64,000 bases of DNA from Mesorhizobium tianshanense (GTDB lineage Bacteria; Pseudomonadota; Alphaproteobacteria; Rhizobiales; Rhizobiaceae): positions 1 through 64,000 of the forward strand of contig NZ_VLKT01000006.1 of NCBI RefSeq assembly GCF_007830515.1, written 5' to 3'. The first letter of the stretch is position 1, and every line of letters starts with the position of its first letter. The notes beneath the pieces are model-generated. The model saw nothing but the letters and a program-made list of their open reading frames with translations. It had not been told where the DNA came from and did no database searches. Positions 1 through 8,700 of this stretch are shown in pieces. Both the position numbers and the translations under genes were made by a program.

Positions 1-95
1 ATCGCCGCCGTCAGCGACGTCTTGCCATGATCAACGTGGCCAATCGTGCCGATGTTCACATGAGGCTTTGTACGCTCGAATTTACCTTTTGCCAT
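1..95 (-). CDS. tuf: Elongation factor Tu, N-terminal fragment (runs off the left edge)
   Basis: This is the first 31 codons of EF-Tu, the GTPase that delivers aminoacyl-tRNA to the ribosome. The translation begins [20 protein letters not shown] and continues into [11 protein letters not shown], which contains the P-loop GHVDHGKT of translational GTPases. A GGAAAG ribosome site lies just before the ATG. The gene continues outside the window. No fusA lies directly upstream, so this is probably the tuf copy of the tRNA-tufB-secE type locus rather than the str operon copy. Confidence 0.97.
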   Translation of the reverse strand, partial: MAKGKFERTKPHVNIGTIGHVDHGKTSLTAA

Positions 96-402
96 AGTCT
101 CTTTCCTTGGACGGCCGGGACCTTCAGTTCAGTCGAATGCGGGGCGATTAGCGACTACAGCCGAAAAACACAAGTGCCTTGTGGCCGAGCGCACGCTCAC
201 CCAGTCTGAACCCGCAATCCGGTTTTCGGGGATGTGGCGCGGATATAGGAACGCGTAAGGAGAAATGGAATGGGCGAAGATAGGTTCCGCTGACATCGGC
301 ATTCAGCGGATGGATATCGCCGCTTCCGCTTGTCTGCCTTGCCGGATTTACAGTCGGATCTGGCCCATTGCCGGTGTGGCGCCACTCTGATCTCCTGAAC
401 CG
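96..402. other. Intergenic region between tuf and the EamA gene
   Basis: This 307-base divergent region must hold the tuf leader and promoter (minus strand) and the promoter of the transporter gene. I see no convincing -35/-10 pair, no tRNA and no coding frame with family resemblance. Confidence 0.5.
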
Positions 403-1290
403 ATGCATTTCATCCCGATCGCCATCCGCGGCTCGCTGCTCATGATCCTCTCGACCGGGTCCTATGTCGTCAACGACACGATGATGAAGCTCGCGACGGT
501 AGGGCTGCCACCCTATGAGGTGCTGCTTCTGCGCGGGACGGCGGCAACGCTGTGGGGCATCCCGTTGCTGTTTTCGCTGGGCTACGCCAGGCAGATCCCG
601 CTGATCCTCGACAGGAGGGTGTTACAGAGAAACCTGCTCGAGCTGGCGGCAATCCTTTGCTACGTGGTGGCGCTCGCCAACATGCAGATCGCCGATTCGA
701 CCGCCCTGGGGCAGATCACTCCCCTGCTTGTGCTGGTCGGCTCCTCCGTCATGTTCCGCGAGCGGATCGGTGGGCTGCGCATGGCGCTGATCGGGCTCGG
801 TTTCATCGGAGCGGTGATGGTGGCGCAGCCGACTATGCAGGGGATCTCGATCTACGCCTTGCTGGCGCTTGGCAACGCGGCATTCGCCGCCGCGCGCGAT
901 CTGGCCGGGCGGCGGGTCGCCGCCAATGTGCCTGGAATGATCGTCGCAATTTCCGCGGTGGTGGTGGTGCTGTTCGGCTCAGGCGTCGCGCATCTGATGT
1001 CCGAGCGTTGGGTGATGCCCGAGACGCATCATTTGCTGTTGATGGCCGGGGCTGGATTGTTTCTGATCTTCGGCCATTTTTTCATCTTCATGGCCTATCG
1101 CGTCGGCCCGACCGGCGTGGTGGCGCCGTTCTACTACTGCTTCACCGTCTGGGCGGTCATTTCGGGCCTGGTGGTGTTCCAGGAATTCCCGAATGCGCTG
1201 GCGATCGGCGGCATCCTGCTGGTGGTCGCCAGCGGGCTGACCATCGTGTCGCTCGACGAGCGCAGGCGCCGGCTGACCGTGGTGGCCTAG
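403..1290 (+). CDS. EamA/DMT-family transporter
   Basis: The 295-residue protein has about ten hydrophobic segments in two five-helix halves, the layout of the drug/metabolite transporter (EamA, RhaT-like) superfamily in the inner membrane. The N-terminal half opens with a segment containing YVVNDTMMKLA, typical of S-adenosylmethionine or metabolite exporters of this group. Length matches the family. The ATG at the given start has only a weak ribosome site. It converges with the sulfotransferase gene. The substrate cannot be read from the sequence. Confidence 0.9.
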   Translation: MHFIPIAIRGSLLMILSTGSYVVNDTMMKLATVGLPPYEVLLLRGTAATLWGIPLLFSLGYARQIPLILDRRVLQRNLLELAAILCYVVALANMQIADSTALGQITPLLVLVGSSVMFRERIGGLRMALIGLGFIGAVMVAQPTMQGISIYALLALGNAAFAAARDLAGRRVAANVPGMIVAISAVVVVLFGSGVAHLMSERWVMPETHHLLLMAGAGLFLIFGHFFIFMAYRVGPTGVVAPFYYCFTVWAVISGLVVFQEFPNALAIGGILLVVASGLTIVSLDERRRRLTVVA

Positions 1291-1364
1291 ACCTGACCTG
1301 CCCCAATATGAGGAGCATGTGGCGATCGCCGGACGTGCTGAGGGATAACCGGCGCGATCGGCAC

Positions 1365-2180
1365 CTAAAGGCTTATCCTCGGCTCGACAAGCGAGCGTTT
1401 GGACATGAAGTGAAGGAGATTGCGCGGCGTTCGGGGGTAGATGATCCGGCCATCGCGCAAGGCTGCCGGATCGCCGAAAACATGCAGCGTTGAGGGATCG
1501 TCGAGACCGCCTTCAGGAATGCCTCCCCATTTTTGCGGATCGTAGTGGTCGACGAGAAAACCATAGTCGTAACGGCAAAACCGCATCGCCTTGGCCAGTG
1601 CCGCCGGCGACAGATCCGAGGGGCTGATTTTCCTGCCGCCGACCTGCAGCCGGGGCAGGTCGAATGCCCGTCCGCTTACGGAGGACAAAAACGCCTCCAC
1701 TCTGTCCATCTGCTCGAATTTGAAGACATGTTCGAAGAGGAACAGGCTGCAGCCGGTAAAATAGCGCGGCGACGCCACGTGGAACTGGATCTCCCACGAA
1801 CATGCGCAGTATTTCTCGATGTTGAAAATGAAGGTATCGAAGTCCGGGTCGACCGGAATGCCGAAGCTTTCGAGCTTCTCCTTGTTCACGTCCGGCCTGC
1901 TCAGAACCCGAGTGTCGGAGATCCTGCTGGAATAGGCTGAGAGAAGCCGCTCCAGAGGGTCGCGGACGATCGTGAACCGACCCTTGTGTCCGTCATACGC
2001 GGGAAAGAAAGGATCGACGTAGTTTGTCGCCAAATGCCCGTGAACATCATTGTCGGGGTCGAGCCCGGAGAGCGAACCTTCCTTTCCGTCGAGCGCCATG
2101 AGCGCGTATTTGACGCTGCTGCTGCCGCTCTTGGGAATGGGATAGTAGGTGATCGCGAGCTGTTTTATTTCAATCGCCAT
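1365..2180 (-). CDS. Sulfotransferase family 2-like protein
   Basis: The 271-residue soluble protein carries the two PAPS-binding signatures of sulfotransferases. PKSGSSS at residues 16-22 matches the 5'-phosphosulfate loop, and IVRDPLERLLSAY (R73, S81) matches the 3'-phosphate-binding motif. It would transfer sulfate from PAPS to an unknown acceptor, perhaps a carbohydrate or lipid. No sulfate-activation or glycan genes lie next to it. In rhizobia such enzymes may modify Nod factors or surface polysaccharides, but nothing here links it to either role. The gene is isolated, so horizontal acquisition is possible. Confidence 0.85.
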   Translation of the reverse strand: MAIEIKQLAITYYPIPKSGSSSVKYALMALDGKEGSLSGLDPDNDVHGHLATNYVDPFFPAYDGHKGRFTIVRDPLERLLSAYSSRISDTRVLSRPDVNKEKLESFGIPVDPDFDTFIFNIEKYCACSWEIQFHVASPRYFTGCSLFLFEHVFKFEQMDRVEAFLSSVSGRAFDLPRLQVGGRKISPSDLSPAALAKAMRFCRYDYGFLVDHYDPQKWGGIPEGGLDDPSTLHVFGDPAALRDGRIIYPRTPRNLLHFMSKRSLVEPRISL

Positions 2181-2541
2181 TGCCGACCTGCGCCATGTTA
2201 GAAACGCTCAACCAAGTTATCGTTTCGTTTTCGCATTCTCTGTCAAAGAAATCATGGTGGGGGCAATGCCCGACCTGCCTGTCGGAACAGGCGGTGACGC
2301 GGCTCTCGAAACAGCCTTCAGGCGTTTGCTCGATGAATTGTGGCCAATCCTGGCCGGAGGACTCGAGGCCAGCCTCAACATGCTGATCCGCGCGATTTTC
2401 AAAACGGATCAGGTAGGGCGGTTCAGAGGGTCACGGCTTCCCAGAGCGGAAAGCCGCGATATTGAATACAGGACCGAACGCGGCTGGTAGAATACGTCAC
2501 GCTGCCCGCCGAAGCGGCTCCGCTTTGCCGGCTTCCGATTT
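2181..2541. other. Intergenic region without a supported gene
   Basis: This region is upstream of the sulfotransferase and downstream of the small membrane-protein gene on the minus strand. Open frames exist on both strands (for example plus 2149-2490) but show no recognisable family, no ribosome site and no sensible composition. I see no repeat or clear terminator. Confidence 0.4.
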
Positions 2542-2799
2542 CTAGAAAGCCCGCTTCCCGGTGAACTGGTGATAGGCCCAAAGAACAACCACCGCACCGA
2601 TCACGGCAACGATCAGGCTGTAGATGTTGAGGCCGGTAACCCCTGACGCGCCAAAGGCGCTGAAGATCAGCCCGCCGACGACGGCGCCCACGATCCCGAG
2701 CACGATATCGAGTACAAGGCCCTGCCCGCTCTTGTTGACGATCTTGCTGCCAAGAAAACCGGCGATGACGCCGAGGATGATCCAGCTTAATATTGACAT
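2542..2799 (-). CDS. GlsB/YeaQ/YmgE-family stress-response membrane protein
   Basis: The 85-residue protein has three hydrophobic segments rich in Gly and small residues, starting with MSILSWIILGVIAGFLGSKI and including GIVGAVVGGLIF. This is the transglycosylase-associated (GlsB/YeaQ) family, small inner-membrane proteins linked to envelope or general stress. I start at the ATG at 2799 because GGAGAGG sits seven bases upstream. An in-frame ATG at 2811 would add four residues but lies on top of that ribosome site. Confidence 0.9.
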   Translation of the reverse strand: MSILSWIILGVIAGFLGSKIVNKSGQGLVLDIVLGIVGAVVGGLIFSAFGASGVTGLNIYSLIVAVIGAVVVLWAYHQFTGKRAF

Positions 2800-2852
2800 T
2801 TTCCTCTCCATTCCCCGCCCTCAATTACTTCCACATCATCAAGAAAAGCTCA

Positions 2853-2902
2853 AGCCAACTTGAAATTCGTGATTGCGGAAAGCTCCAGCCAACTTGAAAT
2901 TC
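2853..2902. repeat. Two 16-base direct repeats, 34-base period
   Basis: The sequence AGCCAACTTGAAATTC occurs at 2853-2868 and again at 2887-2902. A GAAAGCTC-like lead precedes both. The repeats lie in the divergent region between the GlsB-like gene and the YidB-like gene, so they could be regulator sites or a simple local duplication. Confidence 0.6.
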
Positions 2903-2958
2903 AACTCGAATGAGTCATTGTGGGGATGGGATGGGCAACATTGACATGGAGATCCACA

Positions 2959-3432
2959 ATGGGACTGTTTGACAATGCCGTTCCCGGCGGCAACGTCGCC
3001 AAGCCACTAATGATCGCGCTCGGTGCGTTGCTGGTTGGAAAAATGCTGAGCGGCAAAAGTGCCGACCAGACGGACCAGGCTCAAAGCCCCGCCCCCGCGC
3101 CTTCCCCATCGGGGACGACCACATCCGCCGATGGCGGCCTGCTTGGCGGACTGGGTGGTCTGCTCGACAGACTGAAAGACGCCGGCCACGGCAATACCGC
3201 CGATTCGTGGGTCGGCACCGGGCAGAATCGTCCGATCCAGGCCAACGATCTGGGCAATGCGCTAGGCCCACAGGTCATTCGCGAGATCGCGCAAAGGGCG
3301 GGGATGAGCGAGCAGGACGTGGTCAAGCAATTGTCCGCGGCTTTGCCTGGTATCGTCGACAAGCTGACGCCGAACGGACAGGTGCCGCCGCAGAATCAAC
3401 TCGCGTCGATATTCAGCAAGTTCGCCAACTAG
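2959..3432 (+). CDS. YidB family protein (DUF937)
   Basis: The 157-residue protein begins MGLFDNAVPGGNVAKPLMIA. It has a Gly-rich middle (GGLLGGLGGLLDRLKDAGHG) and a C-terminal segment with the family pattern around SWVGTGQNRPI and ISEQ-like helices ending in LTPNGQ. This is the DUF937/YidB family, small cytoplasmic proteins of unknown function. I start at 2959, behind TGGAGA, because the upstream in-frame ATG has no family match. The neighbours give no functional hint. Confidence 0.88.
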   Translation: MGLFDNAVPGGNVAKPLMIALGALLVGKMLSGKSADQTDQAQSPAPAPSPSGTTTSADGGLLGGLGGLLDRLKDAGHGNTADSWVGTGQNRPIQANDLGNALGPQVIREIAQRAGMSEQDVVKQLSAALPGIVDKLTPNGQVPPQNQLASIFSKFAN

Positions 3433-3589
3433 CTCGCCGCGCCTCGTTGGACGCACCACGAAGCTCCAACACCTTGAATTTCAATTGCGGAGGGTCCCGT
3501 CCGCAAAGCGTTTCGATCTGCGCTGCCCTTGGCTTGGGATCATGCGTCAGACCTGCCGGGCAGAGGATGGAAATCTGGAGATGGAAATC

Positions 3590-3663
3590 TGGAGCGGGTA
3601 GCGGGAATCGAACCCGCATATTCAGCTTGGAAGGCTGCTGCTCTACCACTGAGCTATACCCGC
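3590..3663 (-). tRNA. tRNA-Gly (anticodon TCC)
   Basis: Read on the minus strand, the gene starts GCGGGTATAGCTCAGTGGTA. The acceptor stem GCGGGTA pairs with TACCCGC, the anticodon loop in CCTTCCAAG gives TCC, the T-loop is GGTTCGATTCC, and a genome-encoded CCA follows the discriminator T. All stems form. Confidence 0.97.
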
Positions 3664-3719
3664 GCCTTTTCAGTTAAGCATCGCGATGCATTTCCGTTTC
3701 AAGGCTTCCGGGCTGGCAG

Positions 3720-3804
3720 TGGTGGAGAGGGTTGGATTCGAACCAACGTAGGCTAAGCCAACGGATTTACAGTCCGTCCCCTTTAACCACTCGGGCACCT
3801 CTCC
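3720..3804 (-). tRNA. tRNA-Tyr (anticodon GTA)
   Basis: On the minus strand this 85-base class II tRNA starts GGAGAGGTGCCCGAGTGGTT. It has the anticodon loop CTGTAAA (anticodon GTA), a long variable arm, the T-arm GGTTCGAATCC and an encoded CCA. It lies 56 bases upstream of tRNA-Gly in the same direction, so the two are probably co-transcribed. Confidence 0.97.
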
Positions 3805-4005
3805 AGCCTGCCATCGAAGCCTTGCAAACGAGGCATTCTCGCCGATCAGGGTCGAAACCTCCGGTTTTGTCCGAAATCAGCGAAGCGCCTTATGGCGGCA
3901 AGGTCATTGGGTGTCAACCGCGCAGCCAGGCTTTTTCGCTGTTGTTCGGTATCCGCCGCAACGTGCCATATCCTTAGCCGAAGCAGGCGGTTATAGAAGC
4001 CAGCC

Positions 4006-4857
4006 ATGAGCAACAAGTCAGGCACCCCCAAAGATACCCACTATGCCAAGCTGCGCCGCGCCCATCGCGACGAGAAGACCGGCGGCGCGCCGGCGTTCAG
4101 GCCGCGCCAGCCAATACCGCCCGGCGAGAACGCCGCCGACGGGCTGGTGCGGCTTTACGGCCTGCACACGGTGCGGGCCGCGCTCGACAATCCGCGCCGA
4201 CGGATCAAGAAGATGCTGGTGACGCGCAACGCCGCCGAGCGGCTGGCAATCGCCGACCTCGCCGCCCTGCCCTTCAAGGCCGAGTTGGTCGAGCCGAAGG
4301 ATATCGACAAGGTCACCGGCTCCGATGCCGTCCATCAGGGCGTGCTGATCGAGGCCGAGCCGCTGAAGCCCAAGCGCCTCGATGCGCTGGGTGACGCAAG
4401 GCTGGTGCTGGTCCTTGACCAGATCACCGACCCGCACAATGTCGGCGCGATCCTGCGCTCGGCGGTCGCCTTCGGCGCCGGCGCGCTGATCACCACGGCG
4501 CGCCACAGCCCGCAGGAATCCGGCGTGCTGGCGAAATCGGCCTCCGGCGCGCTGGAGCATATCGACCAGATCGAGGTGAAGAACCTCGCCGACGCGCTCG
4601 GCCAGTTGCACGAGGCCGGTTTCCAGACCATCGGCCTCGATTCGGACGGACCGGCGGAACTCGAGAAGAGCTTTGCCGGGAAAAAGATCGCGCTGGTGCT
4701 GGGCGCCGAAGGCAAGGGCCTGCGCCAGAAGACGCGCGAGACGGTGACCACGCTCGCCCGGCTCGACATGCCCGGCGCCATCCGTTCGCTCAACGTGTCG
4801 AACGCCGCGGCGGTGAGCCTTTATGCGGCGAGGAAGTTTTTAGCGAGTAGCGAGTAG
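4006..4857 (+). CDS. rlmB: 23S rRNA (guanosine-2'-O-)-methyltransferase RlmB (SpoU/TrmH family)
   Basis: The 283-residue protein has an N-terminal substrate-binding domain (LYGLHTVRAALDNP) and a C-terminal SPOUT knot with the three SpoU motifs: DQITDPHNVGAILRSA, VLGAEGKGLR and SLNVSNAAAVSLY. It would 2'-O-methylate a guanosine of 23S rRNA (G2251 in E. coli) using S-adenosylmethionine. An N-terminal extension of about 45 basic residues is usual in this order. The last codons and the stop are built from a heptamer repeat described separately. Confidence 0.92.
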   Translation: MSNKSGTPKDTHYAKLRRAHRDEKTGGAPAFRPRQPIPPGENAADGLVRLYGLHTVRAALDNPRRRIKKMLVTRNAAERLAIADLAALPFKAELVEPKDIDKVTGSDAVHQGVLIEAEPLKPKRLDALGDARLVLVLDQITDPHNVGAILRSAVAFGAGALITTARHSPQESGVLAKSASGALEHIDQIEVKNLADALGQLHEAGFQTIGLDSDGPAELEKSFAGKKIALVLGAEGKGLRQKTRETVTTLARLDMPGAIRSLNVSNAAAVSLYAARKFLASSE

Positions 4858-4933
4858 CGAGTAGCGAAAGGCCGATCAGAGCGGCACTACGGCTAGCAAC
4901 CACTATTCGCTATTTCCTATTCGCTACTCGCTT
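4841..4933. repeat. Heptamer tandem repeat forming a large inverted repeat between converging genes
   Basis: TAGCGAG is repeated three times plus TAGCGAA at 4841-4868, running through the rlmB stop codon. The complementary TTCGCTATTTCCTATTCGCT region at 4906-4933 ends at the glxR stop. The transcript could fold into a long imperfect hairpin, so this may act as a two-way terminator between rlmB and glxR. Confidence 0.7.
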
Positions 4934-5818
4934 CTATCCCACCTCATGCCCCGCCATGCGCTCCAGCGCTCGAACCAGCGCCGAATGATCCTCCTTGGCG
5001 CCGCCATTGGCCGCGCAGGAATTGAACAGTTGCTGCGTCGTCGAGGTGTTGGGCAGCGCAACCCCTAGCACCTTCGCGCCCTCCAGCGCCAGGTTGAGAT
5101 CCTTCTGGTGCAGTTCAATGCGGAAGCCCGGCGCGAAGCTGCGCTTGATCATGCGCTCGCCATGCACTTCGAGGATGCGCGAGGCGGCCAGCCCGCCCAT
5201 CAGCGCCTGCCGGACCTTGGCTGGATCAGCGCCGGCTTTCGATGCAAAAACAAGGGCTTCGGCGACGGCCTCAATGGTCAGCGCGACGACGATCTGGTTG
5301 GCGACCTTGGTGGTCTGGCCAACGCCGTTCGGCCCGACCAGCGTGATGTTCTTGCCCATCTTTTCGAACACCGGCCTGGCGCGCTCGAAGGCTTTTTCCT
5401 CGCCGCCGACCATGATGGTCAGCGACGCCGCCTTGGCACCGACCTCGCCGCCCGACACCGGCGCGTCGAGATAATCGCAGCCGAGATCGTTGATCTTTCT
5501 AGCGAAAACCTTGGTCTCGATCGGCGAGATCGAGCTCATGTCGATGACCAGCTTGCCCCCGGTCAAACCCGAGGCGACACCGTTGTCGCCGAACAGCACA
5601 TCGGCCACCTGCGGGGTGTCGGGAACCATGGTGATGACGATGTCGGCAGCTTTCGCTACGGCGTCATGGCCGGTGACGGTCTTCAGACCCTTAGCGACGA
5701 GGTCGGCCGGCGGTTTCGAGCGGTGGTCGCTGGCGACGACATGATAGCCCGCGTCGAGCAGATGCCCCGCCATCGGCGCGCCCATGATGCCGAGACCGAT
5801 GAAGCCGATGGTTTCCAT
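4934..5818 (-). CDS. glxR: 2-hydroxy-3-oxopropionate (tartronate semialdehyde) reductase
   Basis: This 294-residue cytoplasmic NAD(P)-dependent beta-hydroxyacid dehydrogenase has the Rossmann motif GLGIMGAPMAGHLL near the N-terminus, the substrate motif DAPVSGGEVGAKAASL (119-133) and the catalytic Lys171 in KVANQ. It reduces tartronate semialdehyde to D-glycerate, the last step of the glycerate pathway. It is the third gene of the gcl-hyi-glxR operon on the minus strand, which supports this assignment over other family members such as 3-hydroxyisobutyrate dehydrogenase. Confidence 0.92.
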   Translation of the reverse strand: METIGFIGLGIMGAPMAGHLLDAGYHVVASDHRSKPPADLVAKGLKTVTGHDAVAKAADIVITMVPDTPQVADVLFGDNGVASGLTGGKLVIDMSSISPIETKVFARKINDLGCDYLDAPVSGGEVGAKAASLTIMVGGEEKAFERARPVFEKMGKNITLVGPNGVGQTTKVANQIVVALTIEAVAEALVFASKAGADPAKVRQALMGGLAASRILEVHGERMIKRSFAPGFRIELHQKDLNLALEGAKVLGVALPNTSTTQQLFNSCAANGGAKEDHSALVRALERMAGHEVG

Positions 5819-5847
5819 TGTTGCTCTCCAAATGACTGTGTGAAACG

Positions 5848-5893
5848 CCCCCTCATCCGGCCGCTACGTGGCCCGAAGGGCCGGATGAGGGGG
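5848..5893. repeat. Rhizobial palindromic repeat inside the glyoxylate operon
   Basis: A perfect 15-base inverted repeat (CCCCCTCATCCGGCC at 5848-5862 and its complement at 5879-5893) has a 16-base loop. It resembles the dispersed palindromes of rhizobial genomes that contain the CTCATCCGGC motif. Lying between hyi and glxR, it could stabilise or weaken the distal part of the transcript. Confidence 0.75.
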
Positions 5894-5904
5894 GCCCAAG
5901 GCGC

Positions 5905-6702
5905 TTAGGCCGCAGCACTCCCCCGCCCGGCAAGTTCCCGGAACCAGCCCAGTCCGGCCTCGGTCCCCGCCTTCGGCTTGTACTCCGCCCCGATCCAGCC
6001 GGAATAACCAATGCTGTCGATGTGGTTGTACAGGAAAGGAAAATTGATCTCGCCCGTCCCCGGCTCGTGACGGCCGGGATTGTCCGCAAGCTGGATATGC
6101 GCGATGCGGCCGAGATTTGCCTCGATCGTTCGGGCGAGATCCCCCTCCATGATCTGCATGTGATAGATGTCATATTGCAGGAACAGGTTCTTCGAGCTGA
6201 CGCGGTCGATGAGCGCCAAGGCCTGGTCCGAATAGTTCAGGAAGAAGCCGGGAATATCGCGCGCGTTGATCGGCTCGATCAACAGCTTGATGCCGGCCTG
6301 TTCGAGCTTTTCCGCCGCGAAAGCCAGGTTTTCGGCGAAGACATCTTCCAGCACTGAACGCTCGACGCCCTGCGGCGCGATGCCGGCGAGGCAGTTGACC
6401 TGTTCGCAACCCAGCGCATGCGCATAGGTGATCGCCTTGGCGATGCCTTGCCGGAATTCCGGCACCCGGTCCGGCAGCACGGCGATGCCGCGCTCGCCCT
6501 TGCCCCAGTCGCCGGCCGGCAGGTTGAACAGCACCTGCGTCAGGCGGTTCTTCTTGAGCCGCTCCGCAACCACCTCCGGCGCATGGTCATAGGGGCCGAT
6601 ATATTCGACACCCTTGAAACCGGCGCGGCCGGCGGCATCGAAGCGATCGAGGAAATCGTGCTCGCCAAAGAGCATCGAGAGATTGGCTGAAAAACGCGGC
6701 AT
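5905..6702 (-). CDS. hyi: Hydroxypyruvate isomerase
   Basis: The 265-residue TIM-barrel protein starts MPRFSANLSMLFGEHDFLDR, as Hyi proteins do. It has the conserved LLIEPINARDIPGFFLN region with the metal-binding Glu, and QYDIYHMQIMEGD. It interconverts hydroxypyruvate and tartronate semialdehyde, feeding the reductase GlxR. I start at 6702 because GGAGAGG precedes that ATG; the upstream ATG at 6714 would abut the gcl stop. The gene sits 12 bases after gcl, so the two are translationally close. Confidence 0.92.
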   Translation of the reverse strand: MPRFSANLSMLFGEHDFLDRFDAAGRAGFKGVEYIGPYDHAPEVVAERLKKNRLTQVLFNLPAGDWGKGERGIAVLPDRVPEFRQGIAKAITYAHALGCEQVNCLAGIAPQGVERSVLEDVFAENLAFAAEKLEQAGIKLLIEPINARDIPGFFLNYSDQALALIDRVSSKNLFLQYDIYHMQIMEGDLARTIEANLGRIAHIQLADNPGRHEPGTGEINFPFLYNHIDSIGYSGWIGAEYKPKAGTEAGLGWFRELAGRGSAAA

Positions 6703-6714
6703 TTTCCTCTCCAT

Positions 6715-8496
6715 TCAATCGAGCATCACGATCGCCGTGGGGGCGTCTTCATGATGTTCGGCAAGCTCCTCGAATTCGGTGATCTTATCGATTTCGGTGC
6801 CCATCGAAATGTTGGTGACCCGCTCGAGGATGAATTCGAGCACGACCGGAACTTGATGTTCCTTCATCAGGCGATGGGCCTCCTTGAAGGCGCCGGCAAA
6901 CTCCTCCGGCTTGCGCACCCTGACGGCCTTGCAGCCCATGGCTTCGGCGACGGCAACATGGTCGACGCCGTAGCCGGCTTCAGGGTTTTCCTTCCGGTTG
7001 ACGTTCTCGAAGGCGAGGCTGACCTCGAAATCCATCGAAAAGCCGCGCTGTGCCTGACGGATCAGGCCGAGATAGGCATTGTTCACGACGACATGGATAT
7101 AGGGCAATCCGTGCTGTGCGCCGACCGCCAGTTCCTCGATCATGAACTGGAAATCATAGTCGCCGGAAAGCGCCACGATGTTGCGGTGCGGATCGGCGGC
7201 GCGAACGCCAAGTGCCGCCGGCAACGTCCAGCCGAGCGGGCCGGCCTGGCCGCAATTGATCCAGTTGCGCGGCTTGTAGACATGTAGGAATTGGGCACCA
7301 GCGATCTGCGAAAGCCCGATCGTGGTGACATAGGTGGTGTCGCGGCCAAATGCCTTGTTCATCTCTTCATAGACGCGCTGCGGCTTCAGCGGCACCTGGT
7401 CGAAATGCGTCTTGCGCTTCATCGTCTTCTTGCGGCCCTGGCATTGCCTGGCCCAGCCGGACCAGTCGCGCAGTTTCCCCGCCGTCTTCCACTCGGTGGC
7501 GACGTCGAGCAGCATTTTCAGCGCCGCGCCGGCATCCGAGACGATGCCGAGATCCGGGGCGAAGACACGGCCGATCTGAGTGGGCTCGATATCGACATGG
7601 ATGAACTTTTTTCCCCTGGTGTAGACGTCAACGGAGCCAGTGTGGCGATTGGCCCAGCGGTTGCCGATGCCGAAGACGAAGTCGGCTTCGAGCATCGTCG
7701 CATTGCCGTAGCGATGCGACGTCTGCAGCCCGCACATGCCGGCCATCAGCCGGTGGTCGTCGGGAATCGCACCCCAGCCCATCAGCGTCGGGATCACAGG
7801 CACACCGGTGACTTCCGCGAACTCGATCAGCAGGTCCGAGGCATCGGCGTTGATGATGCCGCCGCCGGCGACGATCACAGGCTTTTCCGCCGCGTTGAGC
7901 ATCGCCATCGCCTTCTCCGCCTGGCCGCGCGTCATTGCCGGCTTGAACGGCACCAGCGGCTCGTAGGCATCGATATCGAACTCGATCTCGGCCAGTTGCA
8001 CGTCGACCGGCAAATCGACGAGAACCGGACCGGGCCGCGACGAGCGCATCAGGTGGAACGCCTTCTGCAGCGCCATCGGCACGAGATAGGGCTCCATGAC
8101 GGTGACCGCCCATTTGGCGACGGGTGCTGCGATGGCGGCGATGTCGACGGCCTGGAAATCCTCCTTGTTGAGACGCGCCCGCGGCGCCTGGCCGGTGATG
8201 CAGAGGATGGGAATGGAATCGGCCGCGGCCGAATAGAGCCCGGTGATCATATCTGTGCCGGCCGGACCCGAAGTGCCGATGCACAGGCCGATATTGCCTG
8301 ATTTGGCGCGGGTATAGCCTTCTGCCATGTGCGACGCCGCCTCGACATGGCGCGCTAGGATGTGGCGGATGGTGCCTCTCGCCTTCAACGCCGAATAGAA
8401 CGGGTTGATCGCCGCGCCCGGCACGCCGAAGGCTGAGGTGATGCCTTCCTTTTCGAGAACGAGAACCGCTGCGTCGACCGCGCGCATCCTGGTCAT
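6715..8496 (-). CDS. gcl: Glyoxylate carboligase (tartronate-semialdehyde synthase)
   Basis: This 593-residue thiamine diphosphate and FAD enzyme condenses two glyoxylates to tartronate semialdehyde and CO2. It has the N-terminal PYR domain with [10 protein letters not shown] and [14 protein letters not shown]. Val51 stands where most ThDP enzymes have the catalytic Glu, a known hallmark of Gcl. The C-terminal PP domain has [13 protein letters not shown] with the NN of [10 protein letters not shown] start at [10 protein letters not shown] (8496) behind GGAGG, which gives the usual length; longer upstream readings are AT-rich promoter sequence. It is first gene of the operon and is divergent from the IclR gene. 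Confidence 0.96.
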   Translation of the reverse strand: MTRMRAVDAAVLVLEKEGITSAFGVPGAAINPFYSALKARGTIRHILARHVEAASHMAEGYTRAKSGNIGLCIGTSGPAGTDMITGLYSAAADSIPILCITGQAPRARLNKEDFQAVDIAAIAAPVAKWAVTVMEPYLVPMALQKAFHLMRSSRPGPVLVDLPVDVQLAEIEFDIDAYEPLVPFKPAMTRGQAEKAMAMLNAAEKPVIVAGGGIINADASDLLIEFAEVTGVPVIPTLMGWGAIPDDHRLMAGMCGLQTSHRYGNATMLEADFVFGIGNRWANRHTGSVDVYTRGKKFIHVDIEPTQIGRVFAPDLGIVSDAGAALKMLLDVATEWKTAGKLRDWSGWARQCQGRKKTMKRKTHFDQVPLKPQRVYEEMNKAFGRDTTYVTTIGLSQIAGAQFLHVYKPRNWINCGQAGPLGWTLPAALGVRAADPHRNIVALSGDYDFQFMIEELAVGAQHGLPYIHVVVNNAYLGLIRQAQRGFSMDFEVSLAFENVNRKENPEAGYGVDHVAVAEAMGCKAVRVRKPEEFAGAFKEAHRLMKEHQVPVVLEFILERVTNISMGTEIDKITEFEELAEHHEDAPTAIVMLD

Positions 8497-8651
8497 TTCA
8501 GCCTCCACGGAATTTGTTGATGGCCGAGAATGCCAGCGCGCCGATGATTTTTCAATTTTTTCAGAATATTTTTTCATTTCTAAAAAAACGGTAATTAGCT
8601 TCTGATTTCATTCGATTTTTCGTTTTTCAGATTTTGGTTCGTACAAGCTAG

Positions 8652-8666
8652 TGAAAAACTTTTTCA
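8652..8666. promoter_or_regulatory. Perfect palindrome, candidate IclR-family operator
   Basis: TGAAAAACTTTTTCA is a perfect 15-base palindrome in the AT-rich 204-base divergent region between gcl and the iclR-type gene, about 35 bases before the regulator start. IclR-family regulators of glyoxylate and allantoin metabolism bind palindromes of the form TGGAAA-TTTCCA, which this resembles. Binding is inferred. Confidence 0.5.
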
Positions 8667-8700
8667 TTGCGGACTTGGAGAAATCGGCGAGAATGGCGCC

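Noticed and set aside
2149..2490. 113-codon plus-strand frame before the GlsB-like gene
   Set aside because: No ribosome site, no recognisable family, and the start overlaps the sulfotransferase coding sequence.
2799..6702. Identical ribosome-site block (GAGAGGAAAATG) before the GlsB-like and hyi genes
   Set aside because: Purine-rich ribosome sites of this kind are common in this order, so the similarity is probably coincidental.
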